Assembly (NCBI RefSeq): GCF_002285285.1
Contig: NZ_NSJF01000002.1
Coordinates: 310,001-374,000, forward strand
Direction: 5' to 3'
From: Vandammella animalimorsus
GTDB lineage: Bacteria > Pseudomonadota > Gammaproteobacteria > Burkholderiales > Burkholderiaceae_C
Length of the DNA: 64,000 nucleotides
Shown here: one piece after another, positions 37,529 to 46,995 of the stretch
Position numbering within the stretch: position 1 is the stretch's first letter
How the letters are laid out: each line of letters begins with the position of its first letter
Notes under the pieces: generated by a model
What the model was told of the DNA's origin: nothing
What the model saw: the letters and a program-made list of their open reading frames with translations, nothing else
Database searches by the model: none
Translations under genes and position numbers: made by a program

Positions 37529-38244
37529 GCCGGCTCCTTTTGCGGCTGGCGGCGCAGGCGGCGCAACACAGCTTGGAAAAATTTGAATAACAGTGCAATC
37601 AGCGCAATGGCCAGCAGCACCATGATGACCAGCGCCACGCCAAAAGCCACGGGGTATTGCGTGGCCAACCAGACCACGGCTACCACCAGGCCGTCCTCAA
37701 ACAAGGACGCGCCCCAGTTGGAAAACGGCTCCGGGCTGGTGTTGATGGCCGCGCGCGCCGTGGCCTTGGCGGCGAACGAGGTGGCCGCCAGCGACCCGCC
37801 CAGCAGCCCGGCGGCCACGCCCATGGCGGCGTTGTCGGCGCCGAACACGCCAGCGGCCAGCAGTGCGCCGGCGGGCACGCGGACGAAGGCGTTGATGCCG
37901 TCCCACGCGCTGTCCAGCCAGGGCACTTTGTCGGCAAAAAACTCCACCAGCAGCATGAAGCCGCTCACCGCCAACACCAGCGGGTGCGCCAGCACGGACA
38001 GGCCGCTGGGCAGCGCCAGCCAGCCTGCCGCGCCCATGCCGCCGACCAGGAAGGTGACGGCATACAGCCGGAAACCGCTGGCCCAGCCCAGCGCGGCGGC
38101 CAGCGCCATGAGGCCCGCCATGTCCAGCTGGGCCACGGCGCCGCTGGCGGCCTGGCCCACAGCCTGCGCGGCTTCGGGCCCGATGTGGATGCCCACGCCG
38201 TGCAGCCACTGCACGATGCTGTCGATGAAGCGCTGGTCTTGCAT
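37525..38244 (-). CDS. DUF4126 membrane protein
   Basis: This 239-residue protein has about five to six hydrophobic segments and the DUF4126 pattern GWASGFRLYAVTFLVGGMGA near residue 52, followed by FFADKVPWLDSAWDGINAFV near residue 103. DUF4126 proteins are inner-membrane proteins of unknown function. It overlaps the VOC gene by ATGA. The C-terminus is basic (RRLRRQPQK). Confidence 0.8.
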   Translation of the reverse strand: MQDQRFIDSIVQWLHGVGIHIGPEAAQAVGQAASGAVAQLDMAGLMALAAALGWASGFRLYAVTFLVGGMGAAGWLALPSGLSVLAHPLVLAVSGFMLLVEFFADKVPWLDSAWDGINAFVRVPAGALLAAGVFGADNAAMGVAAGLLGGSLAATSFAAKATARAAINTSPEPFSNWGASLFEDGLVVAVVWLATQYPVAFGVALVIMVLLAIALIALLFKFFQAVLRRLRRQPQKEPA

Positions 38245-38307
38245 GAGTTCTACATTCCCGGTAGCGGTTTGCGGCGGATGGATGAAAGCGGTGCCTGGCT
38301 GGCGCGG

Positions 38308-38991
38308 TCAGGACGTGGGCATGGGCAGCACGGCCATGAACTGGCCGCACACTTTGACCTGGCCGCCCACCACCTGCCAGCCGTGGCTGATCTCCGCCCA
38401 GCTGAGCTTGCAGTCCGCCCAGGGCCGGTCGCGGGCCTGCACCTGCACGGCGCCCTGGGCGGTTTCGGTGACCACATAAGGGATTTTCTCCCCTGGCCTT
38501 TCCTCCCCCATGATGAGCAGCCCCGGCCCGGGCAGCAGTTGCAGCGCCTGGCAGTTGTTGTAGCTGTTTTGGCGCTCGTAGAGCGTGTCCAGCTGCACGG
38601 GCTGGCCCCGGTGGCTGATCCAGTAGTCGCAAAACGCTGTCCCCTGGCTTGCGCGGCCGGCGATGTAGCGGCGAATCTCAACGCTGAAGGGGCCGTGCTG
38701 CACCGTGCGCAGCAGCTCACCCCGATCGCGCGTGGACGGCGGCGTGCCAGGGCCGAAGCTGCCCGATGACGGGCCGGGCCACTCACATCCGGCCACGGCC
38801 AGCACAGTGCCGAGTGCCATGAGTGCGGCCATGGTTGGCCTGAACACCGCTTGCCCTGCGCCGCTGGCCGCTCCGCTTACAGCGCCCACGGCGCGCACGG
38901 CGGCAAGCGCCAGCTGCGCGCCCGCATCATGCAGGCGCTGCAGCAAGGCATCGGTCAGGCGTTCCAGGGACATTGTTTGCTTCAAAAACAA
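38308..38991 (-). CDS. Hypothetical protein with possible internal lipobox
   Basis: This 227-residue frame is not recognised. The first 50 residues look like an amphipathic helix. A hydrophobic stretch follows with a lipobox-like LAVAGC near residue 69. The remainder (HGPFSVEIRRYIAGR, two later cysteines, VVGGQVKVCGQF) is a compact, probably periplasmic domain. If translation began at the Met at 38832 it would be a short lipoprotein, but that start lacks a basic N-terminus. The ATGs at 38991 and 38973 are both possible. Codon use is typical of the chromosome. Confidence 0.55.
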   Translation of the reverse strand: MFLKQTMSLERLTDALLQRLHDAGAQLALAAVRAVGAVSGAASGAGQAVFRPTMAALMALGTVLAVAGCEWPGPSSGSFGPGTPPSTRDRGELLRTVQHGPFSVEIRRYIAGRASQGTAFCDYWISHRGQPVQLDTLYERQNSYNNCQALQLLPGPGLLIMGEERPGEKIPYVVTETAQGAVQVQARDRPWADCKLSWAEISHGWQVVGGQVKVCGQFMAVLPMPTS

Positions 38992-39019
38992 TCGCTAATT
39001 TTGAACAGGGCCGAGGAGG

Positions 39020-39826
39020 TCAGGCCGTTTTTTCTGCCTGAGCCTCCAGCCATGCGGGCTTGCGCTTTTGCAGAAAGGATTGCACGCCCTCCTTGCCCTC
39101 GTCACTGGCGCGGATGTCGGCAATGCCTTGCACGGTCTGCGCGATCAGCGCGGCGTTGATGTCGCGCTCGGCCACGTCCTGCAGCAGCTGCTTGCATTCC
39201 TTGACGGCATTGGGGCTGGCGCTGGTGAGCGCGCCCAGCAGCTCGGCCAGTTTGGCATCCAGCGCAGCTTCGTCGGGCACGACCTCGTGCACGAAGCCGA
39301 TGCGCAGCGCCTCCTGCGCGCTGAAGCGCTCGGCGGTGAGGAAGTAGCGGTGCGAGGCGCGCGGCCCCATGGCGCGGATGACGTAGGGGCCGATGGTGGC
39401 CGGGATCAGGCCCAGCTTGACTTCGCTGAGGCAAAAGCCTGCGGCCTGCACGGCCACGGCCATGTCGCAGGCGGCCACCAGGCCCATGCCGCCGGCGTAC
39501 ACGTCGCCCTGCACGCGGGCAATGGTGGGCTTGGGGCAGGTGTAGATCACGCGCAGCATCTCGGCCAGCTTGCCTGCGTCGGCCAGATTCTCCTGGCGCG
39601 TGTAATCGGCCATGCGGCGCATCCAGTTCAGATCGGCCCCGGCGCAAAAGGCCTTGCCTTCAGCGGCCAGCACGATGGCGCGCACCTCGGGCGCTGCGCC
39701 CAACTGGGTGAAGGCCTGGGTGAGCTGGGCAATCACTTCGTCATTGAAAGCGTTGCGCACGTCCGGGCGCGAGAGGGTGACGGTGGCAACGTGACCGGTG
39801 GTGGCGATGCGGATGGCTTGGGTCAT
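39020..39826 (-). CDS. liuC: Methylglutaconyl-CoA hydratase-type enoyl-CoA hydratase
   Basis: This 268-residue crotonase-family protein has the first oxyanion segment AEGKAFCAGADLNWMRRM near residues 60-77 and the second in GDVYAGGMGLVAACDMA. The ADLNWMRRM wording is typical of methylglutaconyl-CoA hydratases. It hydrates 3-methylglutaconyl-CoA to HMG-CoA, the step after the carboxylase encoded on both sides of it. The start at 39826 is chosen by family length; the longer frame from 39883 adds 19 residues without a ribosome-binding site. Confidence 0.83.
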   Translation of the reverse strand: MTQAIRIATTGHVATVTLSRPDVRNAFNDEVIAQLTQAFTQLGAAPEVRAIVLAAEGKAFCAGADLNWMRRMADYTRQENLADAGKLAEMLRVIYTCPKPTIARVQGDVYAGGMGLVAACDMAVAVQAAGFCLSEVKLGLIPATIGPYVIRAMGPRASHRYFLTAERFSAQEALRIGFVHEVVPDEAALDAKLAELLGALTSASPNAVKECKQLLQDVAERDINAALIAQTVQGIADIRASDEGKEGVQSFLQKRKPAWLEAQAEKTA

Positions 39827-39876
39827 GGCGGGTTGGAAGATGGTTATTGGATGCGGGCGTTCAGGCGTTTTGGGAT

Positions 39877-40458
39877 TCACCATCTTGGGTGGCTGGCTCC
39901 AAAGCGAAGTTGAAGTGCTTTTGCGTGATGGTGGTTGGCAGTTGGTTGAAAAAAGTCCTGTGTGGCTTTGAAGTTCACCCCTTTGGGAAGAGGGCGGTCT
40001 TGTTCTTTGGCGTAGCGGTATTCAGCCACTTTTTTGATGCAGCTCTGCAGCGCGGTGATCTGGTCAGGCGTGCACAGCGCGGCACAGGTCAGCAAGCGGC
40101 GTGCGGCGCGTTGGCGCTCTTCGTATTGCTGGCGGATGGGGGCTTTGAAGGCTTCTTCTTCCTCGGCGCTCCGTTGGCCGCTCTTGGCTGCGATGCCGTC
40201 GTGCTTGACGTTGGCCAGCGCACTGGCGGCGCGCTCACCGCCCATGACGCTGATGCGGGCGTTGGGCCGCATCCACAGAAAGCGCGGGCTGCAGGTGCGG
40301 GCAGCGCTATTGAGGGCGGGGACGGGAAAATTATGGAGCAAATTCATAATGGCAAAACATTGCCGCATTCGGCCATGAGTGGAATTGATCGTCAATACGG
40401 GGTCTGGCCGGGAGTTGCCTTGCGTAAAAATTAATCTGTTGATTCTTTTAACATCCAC
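39877..40458 (-). pseudogene. Chimeric frame containing a duplicated fragment of the liuB carboxyltransferase
   Basis: The 193-codon frame carries in its middle (about residues 56-113) [19 protein letters not shown] through [16 protein letters not shown], which copies a stretch near the C-terminus of LiuB at 42319-42489. The nucleotide match is about 167 bases with roughly 19 differences, counted by eye, and same orientation. Before the fragment the sequence is unrecognised. After it comes an unfamiliar tail with [20 protein letters not shown]. It lacks catalytic regions of a carboxyltransferase. Most likely it is a partial duplication inserted into or next to another small gene. Confidence 0.65.
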
Positions 40459-40806
40459 TTGCCATCAATTTTTCTTATTGCAATGCTTTTCTTGAGAGGG
40501 TTTCCATCAATTTCAGTGCGCTCGCTAATTTTTATGTGGCCAATTTCCTTGTTGTCTTTGTATTGAATCCCCACGGTTGTCGAAGGGGTGGGTAATCCGC
40601 TGTCTACAATTAAATATTCCAATTCATTGTGTTTTTTTTAGGATACCAATATAGGCGTTGCTTTGTTGGTTCTTTATCGCCAGGTGCGAGTGATTGTCAG
40701 AGGGGCCTTCTTCATTCTGTTGAACCCAATATTGATCATGTTTATCTTGCGTCCCGCAAGATATAAGCGCCAATGAAGATAAAATTAATAAACAATTCTT
40801 TCTCAT
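40431..40806 (-). pseudogene. Small lipoprotein gene split by a homopolymer frameshift
   Basis: From ATG 40806 (AAGGAATTTT just upstream) the frame encodes a lipoprotein signal RKNCLLILSSLALISCG with a lipobox cysteine at residue 17, and ends at 40624. A second frame from TTG 40622 encodes 63 residues to 40431. The two join without stops if the run of eight A (minus strand, near 40632-40639) had seven, giving about 123 residues. The sequence is AT-rich and does not resemble its neighbours. The mature protein is unrecognised. The break is either a mutation, phase-variable tract or sequencing error. Confidence 0.6.
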
Positions 40807-40873
40807 AAAATTCCTTGCAAATAAATTTCCATTCGCTCTTGCAATTTTTGCTTGAGGCTTGGGTAGATAGCAG

Positions 40874-42052
40874 TCACAGCCCGCCCCTTTGCACGGGTAT
40901 CGGCTGGCCCGCTCGCAGCGCCTGCGTGATGGCATTGCGCTGGCGCCAGATGCTGCGCACGTAGGGGTCGGAGATGATGAAGCGGCCGTGGCCGATGCGG
41001 GCAATCAGGTTGGCGGCAATCAGCGCGTCCACCGTGGTTTGCACTTGCTTGACTTCCACCGGCAGCCCCAGGGCAGCGGCGTAGTCGGCCAGTGCGGCCT
41101 GGCCGTAGAGCTCGCGCGTGCCGTCTTCCGGCCCGTTGGCAATGCGGGCAAAAACCAGCTCGGCCAGCTCGCCACCAATCTCGCCGGCGCGGGCAAATTC
41201 AATGTCGGCTGCGGTCGAGGCCAGGGTGGCGCAGATGAGGTCAAACTCGGCATCGCTGCCTTGTGGCGCGGCCTGAAATTGGCCCAGCGCACGCTCGAAC
41301 TCTTCCGGGCGATGGCCCAGGGTTTGAAAGCCGCGCCAGGCGGCCTCGGGCGAGGGCAGGCGCACGCCATCGGCGGCCAGCTGGTTGAGCTTCCACTGCA
41401 CGTAGGCTTGCGGCAGCGGCTCGAAGGTCGCGGTCACCGCGCCCTTGAACGGGTGTGAGGGCTTGGTGGCCATGTCGTTCATCAGTGAGCGGTGCGAGCC
41501 GGTGCCGATAAACAGGAAATGCCCGGGTGCCTCGGGGTTGCCATTGACTTCATCGCGCGCGGCTTTGAGGGCAGCCATCAGGGCATTGCCCGCCGCGCCT
41601 GCGGCCTGCTGCACTTCGTCCACGATCAGCACCACATCGGTCCGGGCCTGATGCACCAGCTCGTGCATGGCCTGCGCCAGGGTGGCGCCGCCTTGGCGGC
41701 CCAGCGTGTCGAGTTGAAAGCTCAAAGACAGGCCCGCTGCGCCCAGCCCCATGCCTTTGAGGCGCTTGAGCATGTCTGCCCCAGGCGTTTGCAGCGCGTG
41801 CAGCTCTTTGCGCACCGCCTCCAGCACCAAATCAAGGGGGGCGCGGTTCACGTCGGCCCACAAATCCACATAGATGACGATGGCGCCGCGCTGGCGCAGC
41901 TCTGGCACCAACTCGTTGCGCAAGAAGGTGCTTTTGCCAACGCGCCGGATGTTGGACAAAAACACACCCGAGCGCACGCCGGTGTGCAGCCCCGAGGGGC
42001 TGAGCAATTGATCGGCCAGCGCCTTGGCGTAGTCAGGGCGGGGGAAGAGCAT
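40874..42052 (-). CDS. AAA-type ATP-binding protein with C-terminal winged helix
   Basis: This 392-residue P-loop ATPase resembles the archaeal-ATPase/AAA_22 group. The Walker A reads NIRRVGKSTFL, with Asn at the first position instead of Gly. Walker B is DVVLIVDEVQQA, followed by a sensor-like FLFIGTGSHRS. The last 80 residues look like a winged helix (VQTTVDALIAANLIARIG). Such proteins act as switches in regulation or defence, but no partner is evident. A cluster of GGTAATT motifs directly upstream may be its operator. It lies in the middle of the liu genes, so it was probably inserted there. Confidence 0.7.
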   Translation of the reverse strand: MLFPRPDYAKALADQLLSPSGLHTGVRSGVFLSNIRRVGKSTFLRNELVPELRQRGAIVIYVDLWADVNRAPLDLVLEAVRKELHALQTPGADMLKRLKGMGLGAAGLSLSFQLDTLGRQGGATLAQAMHELVHQARTDVVLIVDEVQQAAGAAGNALMAALKAARDEVNGNPEAPGHFLFIGTGSHRSLMNDMATKPSHPFKGAVTATFEPLPQAYVQWKLNQLAADGVRLPSPEAAWRGFQTLGHRPEEFERALGQFQAAPQGSDAEFDLICATLASTAADIEFARAGEIGGELAELVFARIANGPEDGTRELYGQAALADYAAALGLPVEVKQVQTTVDALIAANLIARIGHGRFIISDPYVRSIWRQRNAITQALRAGQPIPVQRGGL

Positions 42053-42056
42053 GGCG

Positions 42057-42115
42057 AATTACCTTGAGTTATTGGTTTCAGGTAATTATTGCTGTTTTGG
42101 TAATTTTGGGTAAAT
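42057..42115 (-). promoter_or_regulatory. Cluster of GGTAATT-like motifs upstream of the ATPase gene
   Basis: AATTACC at 42057-42063, GGTAATTA at 42081, GGTAATTT at 42099 and GGTAAAT at 42109 lie in an AT-rich 60-base stretch spanning the ATPase start. The spacing of 18 and 10 bases suggests repeated binding sites for a regulator, possibly the ATPase protein itself through its winged helix. Confidence 0.45.
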
Positions 42116-42170
42116 CATGGGTTCAGCGTTGGGCGTTCAGCGAGAAGTCGCCCCCACGCTGAACCTCCCA

Positions 42171-43793
<1,623 letters not shown>

Positions 43794-43867
43794 AGGGGTT
43801 CTTGTGTGCTGGCCCCTTGCCGGGGCCTGGTGTTGGGGGTGTTGCGGGGGCGTTCTGAACGGGGTTT

Positions 43868-45562
43868 TCAGGCGGTCTTGGCTTCGCTCAGGCCCAGCAG
43901 TTTCTTCATCTCGTCGCGGATGGCGAATTTCTGGATCTTGCCCGTCACCGTCATCGGGAAGGCATCGACGAAGCGGATGTAGCGCGGCACCTTGTAGTGC
44001 GCGATTTGGCCCTTGCAGAATTCGCGGATGTCGTCCTCCGTCACCAGCGCGCCGGGCTTGGCGATGATCCAGGCGCACAACTCCTCGCCGTATTTTTCGT
44101 CGGGCACGCCCACGACCTGCACGTCCTGCACCTTGGGGTGGCGGTAGAGAAATTCCTCGATCTCGCGCGGGTAGATGTTCTCGCCGCCGCGGATCACCAT
44201 GTCCTTGATGCGGCCGACGATGTTGACGTAGCCCTGCTCATCCATGGTGGCCAAATCGCCCGTGTGCATCCAGCCCTCGGCGTCGATGGCTTCGCGGGTT
44301 TTCTCCTCATCGCCCCAGTAGCCGTGCATCACGGAGTAGCCGCGCGTGCAGAACTCGCCCGACTGGCCGCGCGGCACGGTCTCGCCGGTGGCGGGATCGA
44401 CGATCTTGATCTCCAGATGCGGCTGTACCTGGCCGACGGTGGTGACGCGGCGCTCCAGCGGCGTGGCCGTGTCGCTCTGGCAGCTCACCGGGCTGGTTTC
44501 CGTCATGCCGTAGGCGATGGTGATTTCCGACAGGTGCATTTGATCGACCACGCGGCGCATGACTTCAATGGGGCAGGCCGTGCCAGCCATGATGCCGGTG
44601 CGCAGGCTGGAGAGATCGAACTCGGCAAAGCGCGGGTGGTCCAGCTCGGCGATGAACATGGTGGGCACGCCATGCAGGCCGGTGCATTTTTCGGCCTGCA
44701 CGGTCTCCAGCACCGTCAGGGCGTCAAAGCCGTCGTTGGGATAGACGATGGCGCTGCCGTGCGTGATGCAGGCCAGATTGCCCAGCACCATGCCAAAGCA
44801 GTGGTACAGCGGCACGGGGATGCACAGCCGGTCTTCTGGCGTGAGCTTCATGCACTCGCCAATGAAAAAGCCGTTGTTGAGGATGTTGCGGTGCGTCAGC
44901 GTGGCCCCCTTGGGAAAGCCCGTGGTGCCGCTGGTGAACTGGATGTTGATCGGGTCGGTGTTCCTCAGGCCGGCCTGCACCTGTGCAACCTGAGGATCAT
45001 TGGCATCGCCAGTGGCCAGCAGCTCGGAAAAGCGCTGCATGCCTGGCTGCTCCTGGCCCTGGCCGGGCACGTCGATCCAAACCACGCGACGCAAAAAGGG
45101 CAGGCGGCGGGCGGCCAGTTTCCCAGGCTCGCATTGCTCCAGCTCAGGGGCCAATTCACGCAACATGCCCAGGTAGTCGCTCGTTTTGAAGCTGGGCATG
45201 GCCACCAGGGCCTTGCAGCCAACCTTGTTGAGCGCGTATTCGGCCTCGGCCGTGCGATAGGCTGGGTTGATGTTAACCAGCACCAAGCCCACTTTGGCCG
45301 TGGCCAGTTGCATCAGCACCCATTCCACATTGTTGTGCGACCAAATGCCGATGCGATCGCCTGGCTGAAGGCCTGTGCGCAGCAAAGCGCTGGCGAATTG
45401 GTTGACTTTGGCCTGCAGCTCGCGGTAGGTGTAACGCTGCCCCTGGTGGCGGCTGACCAGCGCTTCGCGCCCGGGGTGCTGCAGCGCCATGGCGTCGAAG
45501 AAATCGCCAATCGTTTGCTCGATCAGGGCAGGCGCGGCGTTACCTTGAGCATAGCTGTCCAT
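43868..45562 (-). CDS. AMP-binding acyl-CoA synthetase
   Basis: This 564-residue adenylate-forming ligase has the P-loop [17 protein letters not shown] near residue 215, [10 protein letters not shown] near 350, the hinge region near [15 protein letters not shown] and a catalytic lysine in [13 protein letters not shown]. It forms acyl-CoA with ATP and CoA. Its place in the liu set, 74 bases upstream of liuB, suggests a branched short- or medium-chain acid such as isovalerate as substrate; this is inferred. The divergent AraC regulator at 45703 probably controls this promoter region. Confidence 0.88.
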   Translation of the reverse strand: MDSYAQGNAAPALIEQTIGDFFDAMALQHPGREALVSRHQGQRYTYRELQAKVNQFASALLRTGLQPGDRIGIWSHNNVEWVLMQLATAKVGLVLVNINPAYRTAEAEYALNKVGCKALVAMPSFKTSDYLGMLRELAPELEQCEPGKLAARRLPFLRRVVWIDVPGQGQEQPGMQRFSELLATGDANDPQVAQVQAGLRNTDPINIQFTSGTTGFPKGATLTHRNILNNGFFIGECMKLTPEDRLCIPVPLYHCFGMVLGNLACITHGSAIVYPNDGFDALTVLETVQAEKCTGLHGVPTMFIAELDHPRFAEFDLSSLRTGIMAGTACPIEVMRRVVDQMHLSEITIAYGMTETSPVSCQSDTATPLERRVTTVGQVQPHLEIKIVDPATGETVPRGQSGEFCTRGYSVMHGYWGDEEKTREAIDAEGWMHTGDLATMDEQGYVNIVGRIKDMVIRGGENIYPREIEEFLYRHPKVQDVQVVGVPDEKYGEELCAWIIAKPGALVTEDDIREFCKGQIAHYKVPRYIRFVDAFPMTVTGKIQKFAIRDEMKKLLGLSEAKTA

Positions 45563-45702
45563 GCTGTGTCTCCTCTTGTTGTGTGATGGGGCCCAATCCG
45601 GGGCGCGCGCGGCATCTTACTGTGGCAAGGGCTGGCCTGGTGTTTGGACTGGGGCACAAAAAGTGCCAGAATGCGCCCAGTTCTGTGAAGCTGCGCCTGC
45701 CG

Positions 45703-46794
45703 ATGAAAAAGCCCGCCAATGCACCAGCCATGGCCGCTGCCGCCGCGCCCATGGCGCCTGGCCCATCCAGGAAAACCCCAATACAGCAGCCCGCCAAGGC
45801 CACGCCCCTGGATTTTGTGCTGGTGATCCTGCAGGCCTATGGGCGCTACGGCAAGGATCCGCAGGCGGCGCTGGAGCATGCACAAATCACGCCATTGGAG
45901 CTGCGCGATCCTGGCGGCTGCATCACTGCCTTGCAGATGGAGCGTTTGTCCAGCTATGCCATGCGCGAGCTTGACGATGAGGCGCTGGGCTGGCTGTCGC
46001 AGCCATTGCGTTGGGGCAGCTATGGCTTGCTGGCACGGGCCTCGATCTCGGCGCCTAACCTGCGCGTGGCGCTGCTGCGCTGGTGCCGCCATCACGGCCT
46101 GCTCACGCGCGACGTGCAGTTGCAGCTGGACGTGCAGCGCAAGCAGGCGACGATCTCCGTGCACGAGCTGCTGCAGGCGCCGCTGCCGCAGCGCCGCCTG
46201 GGCTTGCTGACGCTGCTGCGCAATATCCATGGCTTTTCTTGCTGGCTGCTTGATTCGCAAATCCCCCTGACGGGCGTGCAGCTGCCCTTTGCCGCACCGC
46301 CCTATGCTGCCGAGTTGGCGCGCATGTTTCCAGGGCCGATCGTCTATGGCGCGGCCTGCGCCAGCATTGGTTTCGATGCCAGCTATCTGGACATGCCGCT
46401 GCGCCGTGGCGAGGCCGCGCTCAACCAGATGCTGCAGCGCGCGCTGCTGGTGGTGGTCAAGCCCTACCGGCGCGACCGGCTGGTGCAGCAGCGCGTGCGC
46501 CAGCTGCTCAGCCATGCCGATGGCAGCGCCCACACCGCCCAGAGCCTGGCACGCCAATTGCATGTTTCGGTGCGCAGCCTGCACCGTTTTTTGCAGGACG
46601 ACGGCACCAGCTTGCAGGCCATCAAGGACGAGGTGCGCCGCGAGCGCGCCATGCAGCTGTTGGCGCGCACCGACTATCCGGTCAAGAAGGTGGCTGCGCT
46701 GGTGGGCTTTGACAATGCCAAGAGCTTTACTCGTGCGTTCACGCGTTGGCTGGGGGTTTCACCCAATGCCTACCGCCGCCATCAAGAGCGCTGA
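45703..46794 (+). CDS. AraC-family transcriptional regulator
   Basis: The 363-residue protein has an N-terminal effector domain of the Arabinose_bd-like type (residues about 40-230), with the typical segments near YGLLARASISAPNLRVALLRW. A C-terminal double helix-turn-helix (residues about 265-360) carries SLARQLHVSVRSLHRFLQDDG and VAALVGFDNAKSFTRAFTRW. It is transcribed away from the acyl-CoA synthetase and liuB genes, with 140 bases between the starts. It is therefore the likely regulator of the leucine/isovalerate genes, where a MerR-type regulator is more usual. Start chosen at 45703 (MKKPANAP). Confidence 0.85.
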   Translation: MKKPANAPAMAAAAAPMAPGPSRKTPIQQPAKATPLDFVLVILQAYGRYGKDPQAALEHAQITPLELRDPGGCITALQMERLSSYAMRELDDEALGWLSQPLRWGSYGLLARASISAPNLRVALLRWCRHHGLLTRDVQLQLDVQRKQATISVHELLQAPLPQRRLGLLTLLRNIHGFSCWLLDSQIPLTGVQLPFAAPPYAAELARMFPGPIVYGAACASIGFDASYLDMPLRRGEAALNQMLQRALLVVVKPYRRDRLVQQRVRQLLSHADGSAHTAQSLARQLHVSVRSLHRFLQDDGTSLQAIKDEVRRERAMQLLARTDYPVKKVAALVGFDNAKSFTRAFTRWLGVSPNAYRRHQER

Positions 46795-46995
46795 AGCGGC
46801 GTTTTCTGGCCGGCCGGCCGCAAGGGCGCCGCTGAGCGGTTTGCCCAGGCGGCGATGAGTGCGACAATGCCGGGCGTTTTCGATGCTGCGGCCATGTGGC
46901 CCTGGCGCAGGGGCGCATGGCTCTTGGCCTTGCTTGGCTGGCTGAGGCTTTGCAGACCTTCCCTTGATTCATTCCATACAAAAAAAGAGCATACC

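Noticed and set aside
34877-38479. 1200-codon open frame on the plus strand
   Set aside because: It lies antisense to the adaptor, liuD, VOC and DUF4126 genes, all with clear domains. Its translation is low-complexity Gly/Ala/His-rich with no motifs. It is a by-product of GC-rich codon use.
42120-42165. Terminator for liuB
   Set aside because: The 10-bp inverted repeat has a 26-base loop and no T-run on the minus strand, so it is not called as a terminator.
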